Assembly: GCA_028673005.1 (NCBI GenBank)
Contig: CM054115.1
Location: 60,638,907 to 60,702,906, forward strand
Source of the DNA: Tanypteryx hageni
Taxonomy: Eukaryota > Arthropoda > Insecta > Odonata > Petaluridae
Reading direction: 5' to 3'
DNA length: 64,000 nucleotides
Part shown: positions 13,030-25,225 of the stretch, in pieces
Layout of the letters: each line of letters opens with the position of its first letter
How positions within the stretch are numbered: position 1 is the stretch's first letter
The notes under the pieces: generated by a model
What the model saw: only the letters and a program-made list of their open reading frames with translations
Databases searched by the model: none
Told to the model about the DNA's origin: nothing
Made by a program: the position numbers and the translations under genes

Positions 13030-13722
13030 TTTCTCTATATACAAAGTATAGTGAAAGTATTGTTTTCATGAAAAGAAATCGAATTCCATATTTCAACGGA
13101 AATACATGTTTTAAGGTCCTCTGAACACATTTTGACTATTTTCTCCATGGTGTATATGGTGTGTGTGTGTCGGTGACCGGAATATTGTGGGTGCTCTAAC
13201 TCAAACACTATTAATCAGATCAACGCGAAATTTTATATTTGACATTTTTGTTATAGGAAAAAGACTTGATTAGTTTTTGGTAAAAATCGGTCAAACGGAA
13301 GTGCGTGTTCACCTGTCATTTTTCCATTTTTTTATATTTGCTTTAATATTTGATAAATATAAAAAAGTAATGGAATAAAAGTTGTAGAAAATGTAATTTT
13401 CTATAACCTTTGTTCGAAACATTTTCTCATATAATGAATTGTTGAAGAGGTATTTTAAAAACTAAATATTTTAGCTGCCACAACCGCACCACCTACCGCC
13501 GACTATTGTAAACACTTGACGCTCCTTTTATTTTCTTAATTATTGGAGCACCGGGGCTATATCCAATATCAAAAGGCTACAGTTTGAGTTTATTTCTGTT
13601 CTTTGTAAGATCTTTAAATTTTTCTCGCAGTTCCTTAAAATATTTATTTTCATTTAACCTATTTGGAATTTTTAGAAATATTACAGGTATGGAGAAAGTC
13701 ATGTGGTGGACACATCAGATTT
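13030..13722 (+). repeat. Dispersed repeat family X, most complete copy
   Basis: The head reads agtgaaagtattgttttcat and is followed by 'cggaaatacatgtttt', a 'gtgtgtgtgtcggtgaccgg' block, a 'gaccgcc..cacc' body and an end 'gagaaagtcatgtggtgg'. A closely related copy exists in two pieces at 42505-42792 and 44122-44505, separated by an insertion. That makes this the uninterrupted reference copy. It has no coding capacity. It may be a non-autonomous element; its class is not identified. Confidence 0.7.
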
Positions 13723-14689
13723 TTTATTTTAAGAAAACGTGCTAAAAGGCACATTTTTAATGCCCTGCATCGATTTCAAGCTTTTTATATGGGGTAGAAA
13801 TGAAACAAAGGGGTCGAAAATTGCCACCGATTACTCCCCAGCATCTGATTATACGTATATCCGCCAAATTTTTACCGTCTAACTCTCATATAGACCGCCC
13901 TATCCTAAACAATGACCTCTTTAAGTTGCAGAATTCCATAGACAGTCTGACGGAAGGACGGACGGACGGGCAGACATACCGAATACATAAGCAATTGCTT
14001 TAGAAAATAAGCGCTAACATTTTAGAAAATTCTTTCATCGGTATTTTTATATTCTGACGACAAGAGACATCATGTTTATGTAACTACAGGCCCAAGGCAT
14101 TCGATATCAACATACTAGTTTAGGATTACATTCAAGAAGATTGTTCGCATCCGAATTTTCTCTTTTAAAATGCTATTTTATTCATAAACTAGTTAGGTTT
14201 TTCCAAAAAGTGAGCCAAAAATATTTTATTCTTCGTTGTTTGTCTTTATCTCAATCACAAGGGGAAAATCATTCAACTTCGCTTTCTTACGTTCTCGCGA
14301 AAAAACACAAAGAAAAAATACTTTTTTCCGACCTGAACGCCATCGTGCCGGAAAGTTCCGATATTTGCCATATTGCTTCGCTGAGGAATGTCAAATATTT
14401 AACCAACGCTGGATGCAAACGTATCCAAATTTTCTCCGTAAAAATTGAAATAATAAGAACTTGATTCAAATCCAAGGACCGGCGTTCACTTTCTATAGGT
14501 ATTTTACCTCTCCTCTTTCTATTCCTCCTTTCCGCGCGTATTCTTCGCGAAATTTCCCATTCGAGCTACCCCAACCTCAAGAGAGGTTTTCTTTTCCATT
14601 TTTTTCTCCTTTGAGAGATACCCTTACCTCGGTGACAGCCTTTTCCTCGGTTCCCATTGTGACCCGAGAACTCTTTCCCTTTTACTGTC

Positions 14690-15410
14690 GCCTCTCGGCT
14701 TATAACTCACAAAACGCCCCTTTTCCGCCGCTCTCCTCCCTCTCTAACCCACTCCCACCTCCTCTTTACTCCTGCCTTTCTCTCTATATCTCTCCAATAT
14801 GCCCTCTCCCTCCCGTTTAATCCAATCCTTCACAATCCCTTCCTTTACCTCTCCCTCTCTCATTTCCTCTTCCTCTCTCATCCCATCAACCTCAAACTCT
14901 CCCTTTCTCTCCTTATCTCCATCTCTCTCCCTATTGCTTTCCCTCTATCTCTCCGTTCTTTCCTCTCTCTCAATCTCCTCTCCTTTTCTCTTTCCCTCCT
15001 TACCTCTTACCACCGCCCTTCCTCCCTCCCTCTCTATCCCTCTCTGCCCCTCCCTCCCTATCTCCCTCCCTATCTTCCCCTATCTCCCCCTCCGTATCTC
15101 ACCCTTCCTCTCTTCCTTCTTATGGGTTAGGTGGAATAGGAGACTCTAATCTCAATATCGCTCAAATATAGACAAATATCTATCTATATAGCTCTCTCTC
15201 CCTCCCTCTCTCTCTCTCCCTCTCTTTCTCCCACTTTTTCTTTCTCTCTCTCTCTCTCCTTCTCTTCCTCCCTCTGCCTTCCCCAGCTCATCCCCTTTCC
15301 ATTTTCACCTCTTCCCCATTTACTTTTTCCCTTTCCTTCCTGTCCCTTTCTCTTCTTATCTCTTCTACTCCCACTTCTTTCTCTTTCCACTCTGATCCCC
15401 TTGCTTTTCG
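14690..15410. repeat. Long polypyrimidine (CT/CCT-rich) low-complexity tract
   Basis: About 700 bp in which one strand is almost entirely C and T, with irregular tct/ccct words. It gives long meaningless open frames on both strands. A short gap near 15120-15185 (AT-rich) interrupts it. Similar but shorter tracts recur at 9535-9660, 39235-39470 and, as purines, at 31919-32083. Confidence 0.9.
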
Positions 15411-16159
15411 CCTGTTTATGCGGTTCTATTCATCTATCCCCTTCTCTATTCGCTCACCTGTTTGTCAGGTTTACCTTTATCTCTATTCGTCTCTTTATCT
15501 GCCTTTATCTTCTGCCAACCGCCTCTGTCACTTATTCTGTTCTGATAGTCATTGCCTTGGATACATCGACACTTGCCCTTTTCCTCCATCCTGACAACAA
15601 TACTTTCCCGCGAACAATGTTGCGTCACAATTACCCCCCGCATTCTTTCGGTATTTCCAGTCTCGATTTCAATCTTTCTTTATTGTATTTTATTGGTAAC
15701 AGGGACATAACAGCAATTTTTGGGCATGAATGTTGTAATATTATATTGTGTTATTCCTTTTATATTCTTTTCAGGATATAAAATTTATTTATATTTGTAG
15801 CATGGATGTAGCTCCAGATTATAATGATGGGTATAATGATTGTTATGTAGGTATATAGTTGCCTTGTTCTTAATGCTTGGATTAATTTCAAACCTAATTA
15901 CAGGATATAATTTGTTTATAACATATTTGGCTTTATTGATACATTTCCAACATTATTATTTATTCAATATTATTAAAGTTAAGCTTTTTTATAATTTTGT
16001 TCCTATATATTTAATTTGATTTCCATATCAACTTTGTATTGCTGATAGTTATGTTTGGATATGGTTTGGATTTGTTCTTTGATTGTGAAATTTTGCAGAA
16101 ATTAGTGATGATTGATGGTACTTTCTGGAGAATCTATGTAGAGAGCATATTTAAAATTA

Positions 16160-16229
16160 CGTTTCGCTAGCGTTGCAGTGAGTTTCTTCAGGATCCTGAA
16201 TAAGCTTTCTGCAACGCGGACGAAACGTT
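16160..16229. repeat. Imperfect hairpin with cgtttcg/cgaaacg ends
   Basis: Arms of about 20 nt: acgtttcgctagcgttgcag at 16160 and its near reverse complement ending at 16229, around a 30-nt centre containing aggatcctga. It is probably part of a mobile-element end. Confidence 0.6.
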
Positions 16230-16504
16230 AAGCTTTATATATGCTGGCCACGAAGCCTCACCAGAATGCGCCATTGATCATGGTTTGGATTTATTTTTAT
16301 GAGAAAACACCATTTCTTCTGCGTTGTTTTTATTTAACATGATTTTCCATTACCGGAGTTGCTCATTTAGTTGGGTCAGGATTAGCGCATTTTTTGTAAG
16401 AGGGTTTCTGTGTCATTAATCAGTTTACCAAGGTTGAAGTTTTGTATAATTTTGTCTTTGATGGGTTTTACTTTTTGTACTTTTTCAGCACCTATAGGTT
16501 TTTA

Positions 16505-16935
16505 ATTTCTCATATACGTAGTATATTGAGAAAGTATTGTTATCGTGAAAAAATTCGACTTCGAGATTTTGATGGAAATACACGTTTTAGGTGTCCCCGA
16601 GTCCAAAAAAGTGGTTTTCGCCATGCCATCTGTTTGTCGGTCTGTTGGCTGTTCTAGGGCCCAAACGCCTACATTAAATCGAATGATATTTCGTTTTTGT
16701 GCAATATATCATCTTTTGCAGACCCTTTTTTACATAAAACCGATATTTCTCAAAAACTATCGGTAGTTTATTCTCGGTGATTTTTAGAAAAAATTATTTA
16801 CTCAAAAATGGCTCCAGAGAATTTGATTAAAATCAATCCAATGGTAGATTCTGATGTCATAAATAATAATACGTAAGCCATATATCTCCTGAAATCACTC
16901 TATGGCGTCCAGTGGCATTACAATGTACGCTAAGC
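16505..16935 (+). repeat. Dispersed repeat family X-like copy, with diverged tandem partner at 17130-17290
   Basis: The head 'gagaaagtattgttatcgtg' and the following 'ggaaatacacgtttt' match the family heads at 13030, 32380 and 42505. The tail block 16795-16930 (gattaaaatcaatccaatgg ... ccagtggcatta) is repeated in diverged form at 17130-17270 (gattaaaatccatccaatcg ... ccagtggcatta). A shorter relative of the tail lies at 32880-32960. Non-coding. Confidence 0.65.
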
Positions 16936-17470
16936 TACCTTACCCAAACCTTATGACGTCACGCCTCCGCCGCGATCCACCAAACATCTTATTACAGCCT
17001 AAACGGTTAACCTGAATCGAATTATATCTCATATTTATAGATAATATTATGCATAATAGACACTCTGAAGAGATGAACGATATTGCGCAAAAATTAAGGG
17101 TACTTTATTCTTGAATATTTTGAAACAAAATTCGATTTACTTATAAATGGCTATGAGGATTTTGATTAAAATCCATCCAATCGTACAGCCTGATGTCACA
17201 AATAATACTTACTAAGCCATATGACCCAAAAATTACTAAATATCGACCAGTGGCATTAAAATATACACTAAACTACGATTAACTTAAATTTATAAGCGTT
17301 TTTCTTTTATAAACGTACACAGTCGACCAAACGTATATGCATACGTATATGAGAAAGTTTGTGCAATTTATATTGCGCCGTTTATTTATAATAGAAGCGT
17401 TTGAGTGATTTGAACATAACTGATGTTAATCTGTGTGGTACTGGAGAGGGGGTTATGTTTGTGGGGGGTA

Positions 17471-17988
17471 ATAGTTGGGAGCACGAACGAAGGCGGGTGA
17501 GTCATGATTACTGCGCAGAGAGAGACACGTTACATTGCTGCCACTCCGCCAGCCTGCATAAGCTTTCCCTCGGAAAACAACGCATGACGGACGAAGTCCT
17601 ATGCCGCTATGCCACAAGCGCTCGCCGTTCGCTCTTGACAGCTGGCAACATTGTAACCAGCTGTACGTGTTGAATCGTCTGCATGCTTCGGCTCGTTTTT
17701 TAAGTACTGACACACTTTATATACGATTTCTCTTGCTTGTTTGTGCAAAACCTTGCGTTTACTTCCTTCACCCTCCATTTTAGAACACCACAAGGTACTA
17801 TTTAAATCTCAATCGTAAAACTCAAATAAAAACGAAAATCATGCCGCAAATGTACGAACCGTACGCCAAGAACCTCTGTAACTGACTGACGCTGATTGGC
17901 CAAGTGAAGGAGCGAGAGAAACTACGTGACATTCCTTGCCTTCTAGGCATCCAGTTGCCACACGCCTTCGTTCGTGTTCCCAACTATA
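17471..17988. mobile_element. Terminal-inverted-repeat element (about 520 bp)
   Basis: The left end 17471-17500 (atagttgggagcacgaacga...) pairs with the reverse complement of 17960-17988 with about two mismatches in 29 bases. The interior is GC-richer than its surroundings and has no recognised domain. The peptide-like similarity between the two ends (Ser-Trp-Glu-His-Glu-Arg-Arg-Arg) is simply the inverted repeat. It is likely a non-autonomous DNA transposon; the superfamily is unknown. Confidence 0.65.
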
Positions 17989-18079
17989 GTGTAAGGTAAG
18001 GTAATTTTCTAGGTTTACATCAGGAGCCATATTTTTAGTTCTTTTATTCAATGCGATGCCGAATATCTTGTATATGTGT

Positions 18080-18104
18080 TATATATATATATATATATAT
18101 ATAT
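18080..18104. repeat. (AT)n microsatellite
   Basis: Twelve AT units directly upstream of the Penelope-like remnant. No coding role. Confidence 0.95.
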
Positions 18105-18114
18105 TCCTTCCACC

Positions 18115-20265
18115 ATGGAAAATATCCGCCGTTTCCGTTATCACCTCCGCAAATATACATCACTAACCTGCCAGATTGAATTCCTCAATGCCTGCCTAGA
18201 ACTAGGCCTTCCCCCTAAAGTCTCCCCTTGCTATCCGTTCATCATTCGCCCTTACAAATCACCTCATGTCCCTCAATATTGTCCGTTTAATCTTATGCCA
18301 CTATAAATCACTCTCTAACACGCACTTTGAGAAATGTAAAATTCTCATACACGACCTCAATCATTCCCCCAAACTTCACAGCTGATCTCGACGCCATCTT
18401 CCGTAAAGCTGCAGAATAAATCTCAGCCAACCGAAATTGACTCATATGCAAACTTTCTCTTATGTGCGTCCGTCACCTCCAGCTCGGCCTACCTCTCCCT
18501 TTCATCCCAGCTGGTGAGTCCAACAACCTCCCCCCCCCCGCCCTTCCTCGCCCAAAAACCCTCCTTGGCGGACCTTCTGGGAATCCCTACTCCACCCCTG
18601 CTACATACTCTCAGGAGGTCTCCTTTTAAGTCAACCCGCGAACCAAGGATGCACCCCAATTCTTCGCAAACCCTCAACTCCACGCGTACCGCAAACCCCT
18701 CCCATCCAGATGACGTCCTTAACCTTTTCTCTCATGCCCTCACCCCCGCCGAGAATGCTCTTCTCTCCCGCGGCCTCTCCTTCAGTCCCACCGCAAAATT
18801 CGACCGTTTTTGTCTCCTTGCCGACATACAAGCCTTCGTCCTCTTACTCCGCCTAAAAGCCTCCCCACCAACATCTGACTCCTCACCTTCCCACGACTCA
18901 CTTCCACAGCCTCTTTCCACCTTCAGACCCCCTTCTCAATACATCCCACCCTCTCTTACTCCCCACCACCCCATCGAGCAATATGCTAACTACGTCATTC
19001 ACGCAGTCGCTCAGCCCAACTTTCCCGACCTTCTTGACTACCACTACAATTTGACGAATCCAGAAAGGCACGCTATTTCTACGCTGAAACGCAACGGCAA
19101 AATTATTGTTCTCCCTGCAGGCAAAGTTACCAACACCGTGGTAATGCACCGCTCGCATTAAAACGACGAAACCCTCCGCCAACTATCTCACCAAACCTAT
19201 TACCTTCCTCTCCCCTCCATCCCCACCGACCGCCACTCCTCTGAAATTTCTGCATATCTGCGATCCGTGGGAAAACAAGAAGGCCTCCCTGATTCCACCA
19301 TTTCCCTGACCCCCAATACACCCCGGACCCCAACCTTCTACCTTCACCCAAAAATCCACAAACTCAACATCCCAGGCCGTCCTATTGTTGCCAGCTTTAA
19401 CTCTCCCACGGAACGCATCTCTGCCTTTGTTGACTCCCATCTACAACCTCTAGTCCGTCAAATCCTATCTTTTATCCGAAACACTAACCACTTTCTACAA
19501 CGCCTCAAATCACTCCCTTCCCCTCTCCCACCTAACACAATCATCTCCACTATAGACGTCTGCTCCCTCTACACCAACATTTCTCACAACCAAGGACTGC
19601 CCACACTGAGAAAATCACTGGACTCAAGATCATCTGACGCAAGACCCTCCTCCCGTTTTCCAACGAAGCTATCTGAAATGATGCTCCAAAAACACCATTT
19701 CTCTTTCGGAGGGCGCCACTACCTACAAATAAAAGATACCGCGATGGGCGCTCGCATGGCATTCTCCTATGCCAATGTCTTCTTAGGTGAATGGGAGGAA
19801 CGCTTTCTTGACGTATACCCCAGATCACTTCTATGGATGAGGTAGGTATATTGACGACATATTTCTTCTCTGGACGCGTGAACCTGACTCCCTACAATCC
19901 TTTCTACAACGCCTCTCTTCCCACACCACACTTTCATTCACCCACCCCTCTTCTGCCCTCAACATCACCTTCCTGGATGTCGATCTCTCCATCCGGAAAA
20001 ACAGAATCCATACCAGCGTGCACCTCAAGTCCGCCAACCGCCTTCAATACCTCCATTTGGACAGCTGCCATCCCCTTCACACCAAAACCTCAATTCCATA
20101 CGCCCTAGCCCGCCGAGGGCGGAGAATCTACTCAGAGACTCGCTGTCCGACTACTGCTCCACCGTCGAACATGCATTTCTTCAGCGCGGTTACCCGCCAG
20201 ATATGATCCGGAACCAAATCCAGCGGGAGTACAATAAGAAAACTTCTATAACAATTCTTTAATTT
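18115..20265 (+). pseudogene. Penelope-like element reverse transcriptase, broken
   Basis: A decayed retroelement reverse transcriptase of the Penelope-like group. Visible in order: an N-terminal block (MENIRRFRYHLRKY, then LNACLELGLPPK); 'LTPAENALLSRGLSF' near 18745; 'NGKIIVLPAGK' near 19094; 'YLHPKIHKL' near 19340; the catalytic-palm 'TIDVCSLYTNI' near 19545; the 'AMGARM...YAN' block near 19741; the YIDD active site near 19850; and a C-terminal 'RGYPPDMIRNQIQREYN' near 20192. PKIHK, DVxSLYTNI, AMGxxM and RYIDD are hallmarks of the group. Breaks: frameshifts between 18300 and 18510, an in-frame stop at 19159, a 4-base tandem duplication at about 19838-19845, and another shift near 20130. No GIY-YIG endonuclease is visible. 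It lies in an agrin intron, same strand. Confidence 0.88.
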
Positions 20266-23200
20266 AGACCAATATTTATAATCGTTAACTCTTCCTCCCT
20301 TGAACATCTATATGTACATTTCGCTTTTCTTTCAACTGAACATTTTTATGGATCGATTTAGCCAATTGAACATATTAAATTAAAACAACAATTTCAATGT
20401 CGTACTTACATATTTTTTATCGCCTAAATGGATTTCATAATCCGGGAACTCATTTTGTTTTGTAGGTTAGACTTTAAAATATTCACGTGACAAATTTGAC
20501 CCACAAAATCAGTATTTTGCATGGGATAACGTATGGTTAAGCTAAATTTCAATACATCTTCAAACGTGTTTCCACCGGTTGCATCCCTAGAGCTTGCAAT
20601 TGCAGCCCAATTTTTTAATGTTTTTGAGATTAATGACCACATAATATCATGCAGTTTCTTCCACTGGAACTTAGAGTGAAATAATTATATTTTAAAGGTG
20701 ATTCTATCGATTGTTTATTATGATTATATGATAAAAATACAGCCACAAATTTTATCAATAAAGAACACAGGAAGAATTTATATATTTAGGCAAAAGATGG
20801 GAAGATAAGAAATATTGCATCCATAAGAATTAAACCTTGTTTCATTACTTGGTTTTATTCTCAAATATTCCTCAATATTTTTGGTCTTGACTTAAAAACC
20901 CGAGCAACGCCGGGTAATTTCAGTTAATGTGTGCATATATATATATATATACACACAGCGCCGTAACTAGCTATTTTAGCACCCGGGGCAAATCTGCGCC
21001 ACCTTCATAAAAAATTCTCTAATACCTATATTTTTTACTATAAAGATTAATAAATATTAATAAACTATAAACGATGTAACTTTCACTATCAATGTATATA
21101 ATTTAAATACAGAGTTAAAAATTTAATTACATACATAATTTAAATACAGTAAGTATAAATATTTGAATATTAAAGAGTAATTTACGCGATTTTAATTTAT
21201 AGTTTCTGCTATGCGTAATGTGTGGAACAAGTATAGTAGTGAAATTTCCCGTCCTTGTGACATGCACAACTTATATATATGTATATATATAAGTAAGCGC
21301 GCGAGCTCACACTTCCCACTAATTTGCTCCTCCCTTGAGCGAATCTCTTTCAAGGATTCAAAATGCTCCTTTTTTTCTTAAAACATAAAGGATTGGAAAA
21401 GTTTTCCGTCGATGGATATTACCAATTCGGAAAGAAGTTGGAGCGTAAAAATTGAAATCGCTTTCGAGATTAAAAAAACAAGGGAGAATTTTAACTTAAT
21501 AAATCGCTCTCCGAAAGATCCAGAATTTACGAAAATGTCCTTATCGTACGAAACCATTCGGTAGAAATGGTTAATGAAGCTCCGAACCAGACAAAATTAA
21601 AGGAAGGTATGAAAGTTGAAATTTTGTTTAGGTTCTGTTCCGAGTTCCACTTTTCATCATCCAGGAATTGACAAAATATTTCAACTAGAGTTATAGTTTT
21701 GTCAACTTGAATTCAGCCATACGTACAGCTTGTCAATTCCCTTCTAGGACAAGGATGGGCAAACATTTTTGGTCGCGTTCCAAAATTTAAAAAATTTACT
21801 TTTCTTTTCTAACTTACGAACCAATTTAAAGCACATCCAAAATTAAATAGTTTTATGGTATATCTATGATAAATCTTTCTAGACCTTAAAGCTTAGAAAA
21901 CGAAAGATTTGTTATATAAAATATCATCTAAAAAGACTCATTGCTCCAGATCATTTATGACCCGAATGGCAATTATAATAGCAACACGTTCTCAGAAAAA
22001 ATGTGTCTATATGTATGTTATTTTATCAAAATAATTGAAATCTCGCAAGAAATACTTTCTTATACTCTGTCAGAAATACAAAATATTAAGGAGAGAGTCA
22101 ATAAGCAATGTTTTCTGTGACGTGCCAATAAAAATCGTCTTGCATGTCATTGGTTTGCCATTCCTGATCTATGTGGTTAATCTTTATCACTCCCAACATT
22201 CGGACCTATTTGTATTATTGTGTTCATTAAGGAATATGCCATGAATTTGAAAAGCAGGGACACCGGATAAAGTTTATGCGTCGATTAAATATACTCTCGT
22301 GATAATTAACTGACTGTAATTACATTTAAGTACTGTGGGATTTTTTAAAAATCTGCCTCTTTTATAGGGTTAAAATTTATTATTTACTATATTTAGTTTG
22401 TGATTTTAGTTTATTTAAGTACTCTCTTGATTTTGCTGGTTTTTATATGATAATGTCAATCAGCAGAGGATTTGTTAGTGAGTAATGACAAATAAAACCG
22501 TATATTTTTTAAATATGTTAAAACTTTTTGAAGCACCCAGTATACATACACATACATAAACTTTTTTACCTCCTGCTGATTCCCTCTTGTGTAAGCGCAA
22601 TGGGTATCTAAGAAGTAGAACATTGAATAGCTGGTCAGTTTCAAAAGTTTAGCAAGAAAGGTACAGGTTTCCCTCTCTTTATGCGGGTTCGCTTTATGCA
22701 AATTAGCTATTATGCGACAAACTTATTGCTTCCGGAAATTTCTTTTTATGCGTCTTTGATTCGCTCTTACGCCGTTACGCAGCCAGTGCAATACAAATGA
22801 AAGAAAGTTCTCCACTACACCACAAGGCGAGCATTGTCTTTTATGGTGTGTGTGTTAGTACTAGAGTAAAAGAGATGAGAGTGGAGTGGATATTCTAGAG
22901 TGGGGATGAGACGGAAATTTCGTGTGATACTGTTTGAGAGTTTTTGTCTCATTGCCTTCGGAACTTTCGTTGGGCTAAGACAACCCTCCAGCAGTTTAAA
23001 CCTCCACTATGATGTCAGATGTATGCAATTATAATGAAATTAGAAAAATTCTTGTTTTAAGTTGAGAATGGAAAAATCTCGTGATTCTTCATGGTTGGTT
23101 TGTTTGCACAAATAATTTAAGAGAGAGAGAATACCGCATACCCTCGCGTGTGTTTCACGATCCGAACCGGATATTTGCACAATGACTGGTGATTCTACCG

Positions 23201-25087
23201 GTTTTCGGGTGCCTTCTGGGTTACGATCAATCCCGAATCAATGTGTCGCACTCTGGCGGTAGCGGTGTGACTTACGATCGAGACGGAAGAGGTTAAAGCG
23301 GAGAAGGAAAAACGAAGAGCGAGAAAAATAAGAGCGTGAGTGTGAATCACGCCGGATGCGATCCATCTTCGACCGCCGGTGCCACAATCTAACGGCGATA
23401 GGAAGAAATAAGGGAGGGACCGGGTAATGTAGGCTGAAAAAACTGATTGAAGATCGAAAACGATGTCCTCAGACTCCCGTGGCGTAATCTAGCGTTGCCC
23501 TTGCGAAACTAGAGTTGGGGGAAAAAACTTTTTCACCAAGACTTGCCCATATTCAAAATATAAAAAAAGTCCGTATTAGTCTAATAACGTAAAATTTGTA
23601 GGCTTAAGTGAAGTAGCCATGGAAAAATTTATTTTTCAATGTAATCCAGAGTTAATTTTTCGGACCAAAACATTCATGGCTTAATTAAGAGCGAATGTTA
23701 GTGGAAAAATAGTAAAAATATATTTCACTCTTTCGGTAAAGCTGATGTGAGATTTTTTTAAATTAAACTTTTGTACACACCTAATGTGTATTTATATGTG
23801 AATTTCAGCGATGTTTGGAAAGCAGATGGACAGAGATGTTTTATTAACTTCACATAAAAATTGGGATGGAAGAAAAACAAGGGATTTATTAAGACAGACA
23901 TCAAAAACTAAAAATTCAACGTATTTTAAGAGGCAAGAAAGTTCGATAGCATTTTTTCCGTATTCTATTTCTTAAGCGATAATGGCAACGGTTGTAAATG
24001 AGATCATTTACATAAGAACTATTAAAAATGAAGAAATTCGACCGAAAATAAATTAAATTAAAATTAGGAGACAAAATAGCACAGAGGATGGTTCTTAATC
24101 CTCTGCTGTCGTGTTTGTAAGCAACTGATAGTAGAACGAAATAAGAGTCGACCCAGACACCCACTCTAGAATGAAAACGAGCATCAAATATCGCCAAGTC
24201 TGAGATAGAAAACACGATTCTTGACCGCCGCTCGGTGGCGTGATCTTGCAGCGGTCGACCGAAATAGGAACGCAACTGAATCTCCTTACTCCATAGACCC
24301 CGACCTTAGTGGGCTACCGAGGAGTTTCATTGGCGCAAATTTGTCTTCCGCATCATTGCAAGGCACTGAACAACTGAGCGTGATCCTCTTTTTGCATTAA
24401 CTTGAAAGTATCCCGAAGTCGTCTATAGCTCCATATTTTTTGTCCTTTTTCGTTTCAATTTCTTACACTTTGCGGGCGTTATTTTCCTTGATCTTTGCTG
24501 TATATCTAGTAAAGAATAACGTTAAAAATGGAAAAACAAGCCTTCCAGTGTCCCTGTCATCGACTAGAAAAATTCAGTTCTGGGGAGGTAAAAAAGAAAC
24601 TATGGCACAAACCAGCGTCATAATTGGAGAACTTAGATTTAACATTACGAAAATAACGCCGATAAAGACTAGATTGAAACTATTAAAGAAGTAAAAGTCG
24701 GAAGGATTGGCCAATTAGGAATAGTAGAAACCTCCACCCATATCGAAGGACACGACAGTGAAGACAAAATAAGAGGGATATGTCGCAGAACAGAATGATA
24801 CATGAAGTCGTATTTATCCCAATCGAATAAGAATTTAAATGACGGAACAAAAGTAGTAATTTAGAGCTCTATGGGAAAGTTTGGTGCATCTCATACCATG
24901 ACACCCATATGCTGATTTGCTAGGATAAACTTGGATTTTATCTCTTTTAAACTTATCATTCTACCGGGCGTGAATGGCATGCAAAGAGCACATGGAGCGT
25001 GAGTTGGAAGAATCACAGCTGTTTATATACATTACACTCCCCAATCGGTAAAATACACGTGGAAGAAAAATCTAAATTGCGATAAAC

Positions 25088-25225
25088 GCCGTCTTTGATC
25101 CACTAGCGACGCAGACGGGCGTTTTCAGAACTAACCAAAACTAGAAGGAATGAATATCAAATACCAATAAAGCCAATCTTTGGCTCGCCAGCGACACAAA
25201 CGGGCGTTGACAGAATTAGCCAAAA
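25088..25225. repeat. Diverged tandem duplication (about 84-bp period)
   Basis: 25088-25140 and 25172-25225 share gcc..tctttg, a 'cagcgac..acgggcgtt' block and 'cagaa.ta.ccaaaa'. About four in five bases agree. Non-coding. Confidence 0.5.

Noticed and set aside
17401..18051. Two open frames on opposite strands sharing a Ser-Trp-Glu-His-Glu-Arg-Arg-Arg peptide
   Set aside because: The similarity is explained by the terminal inverted repeats of one element, not by homologous proteins.
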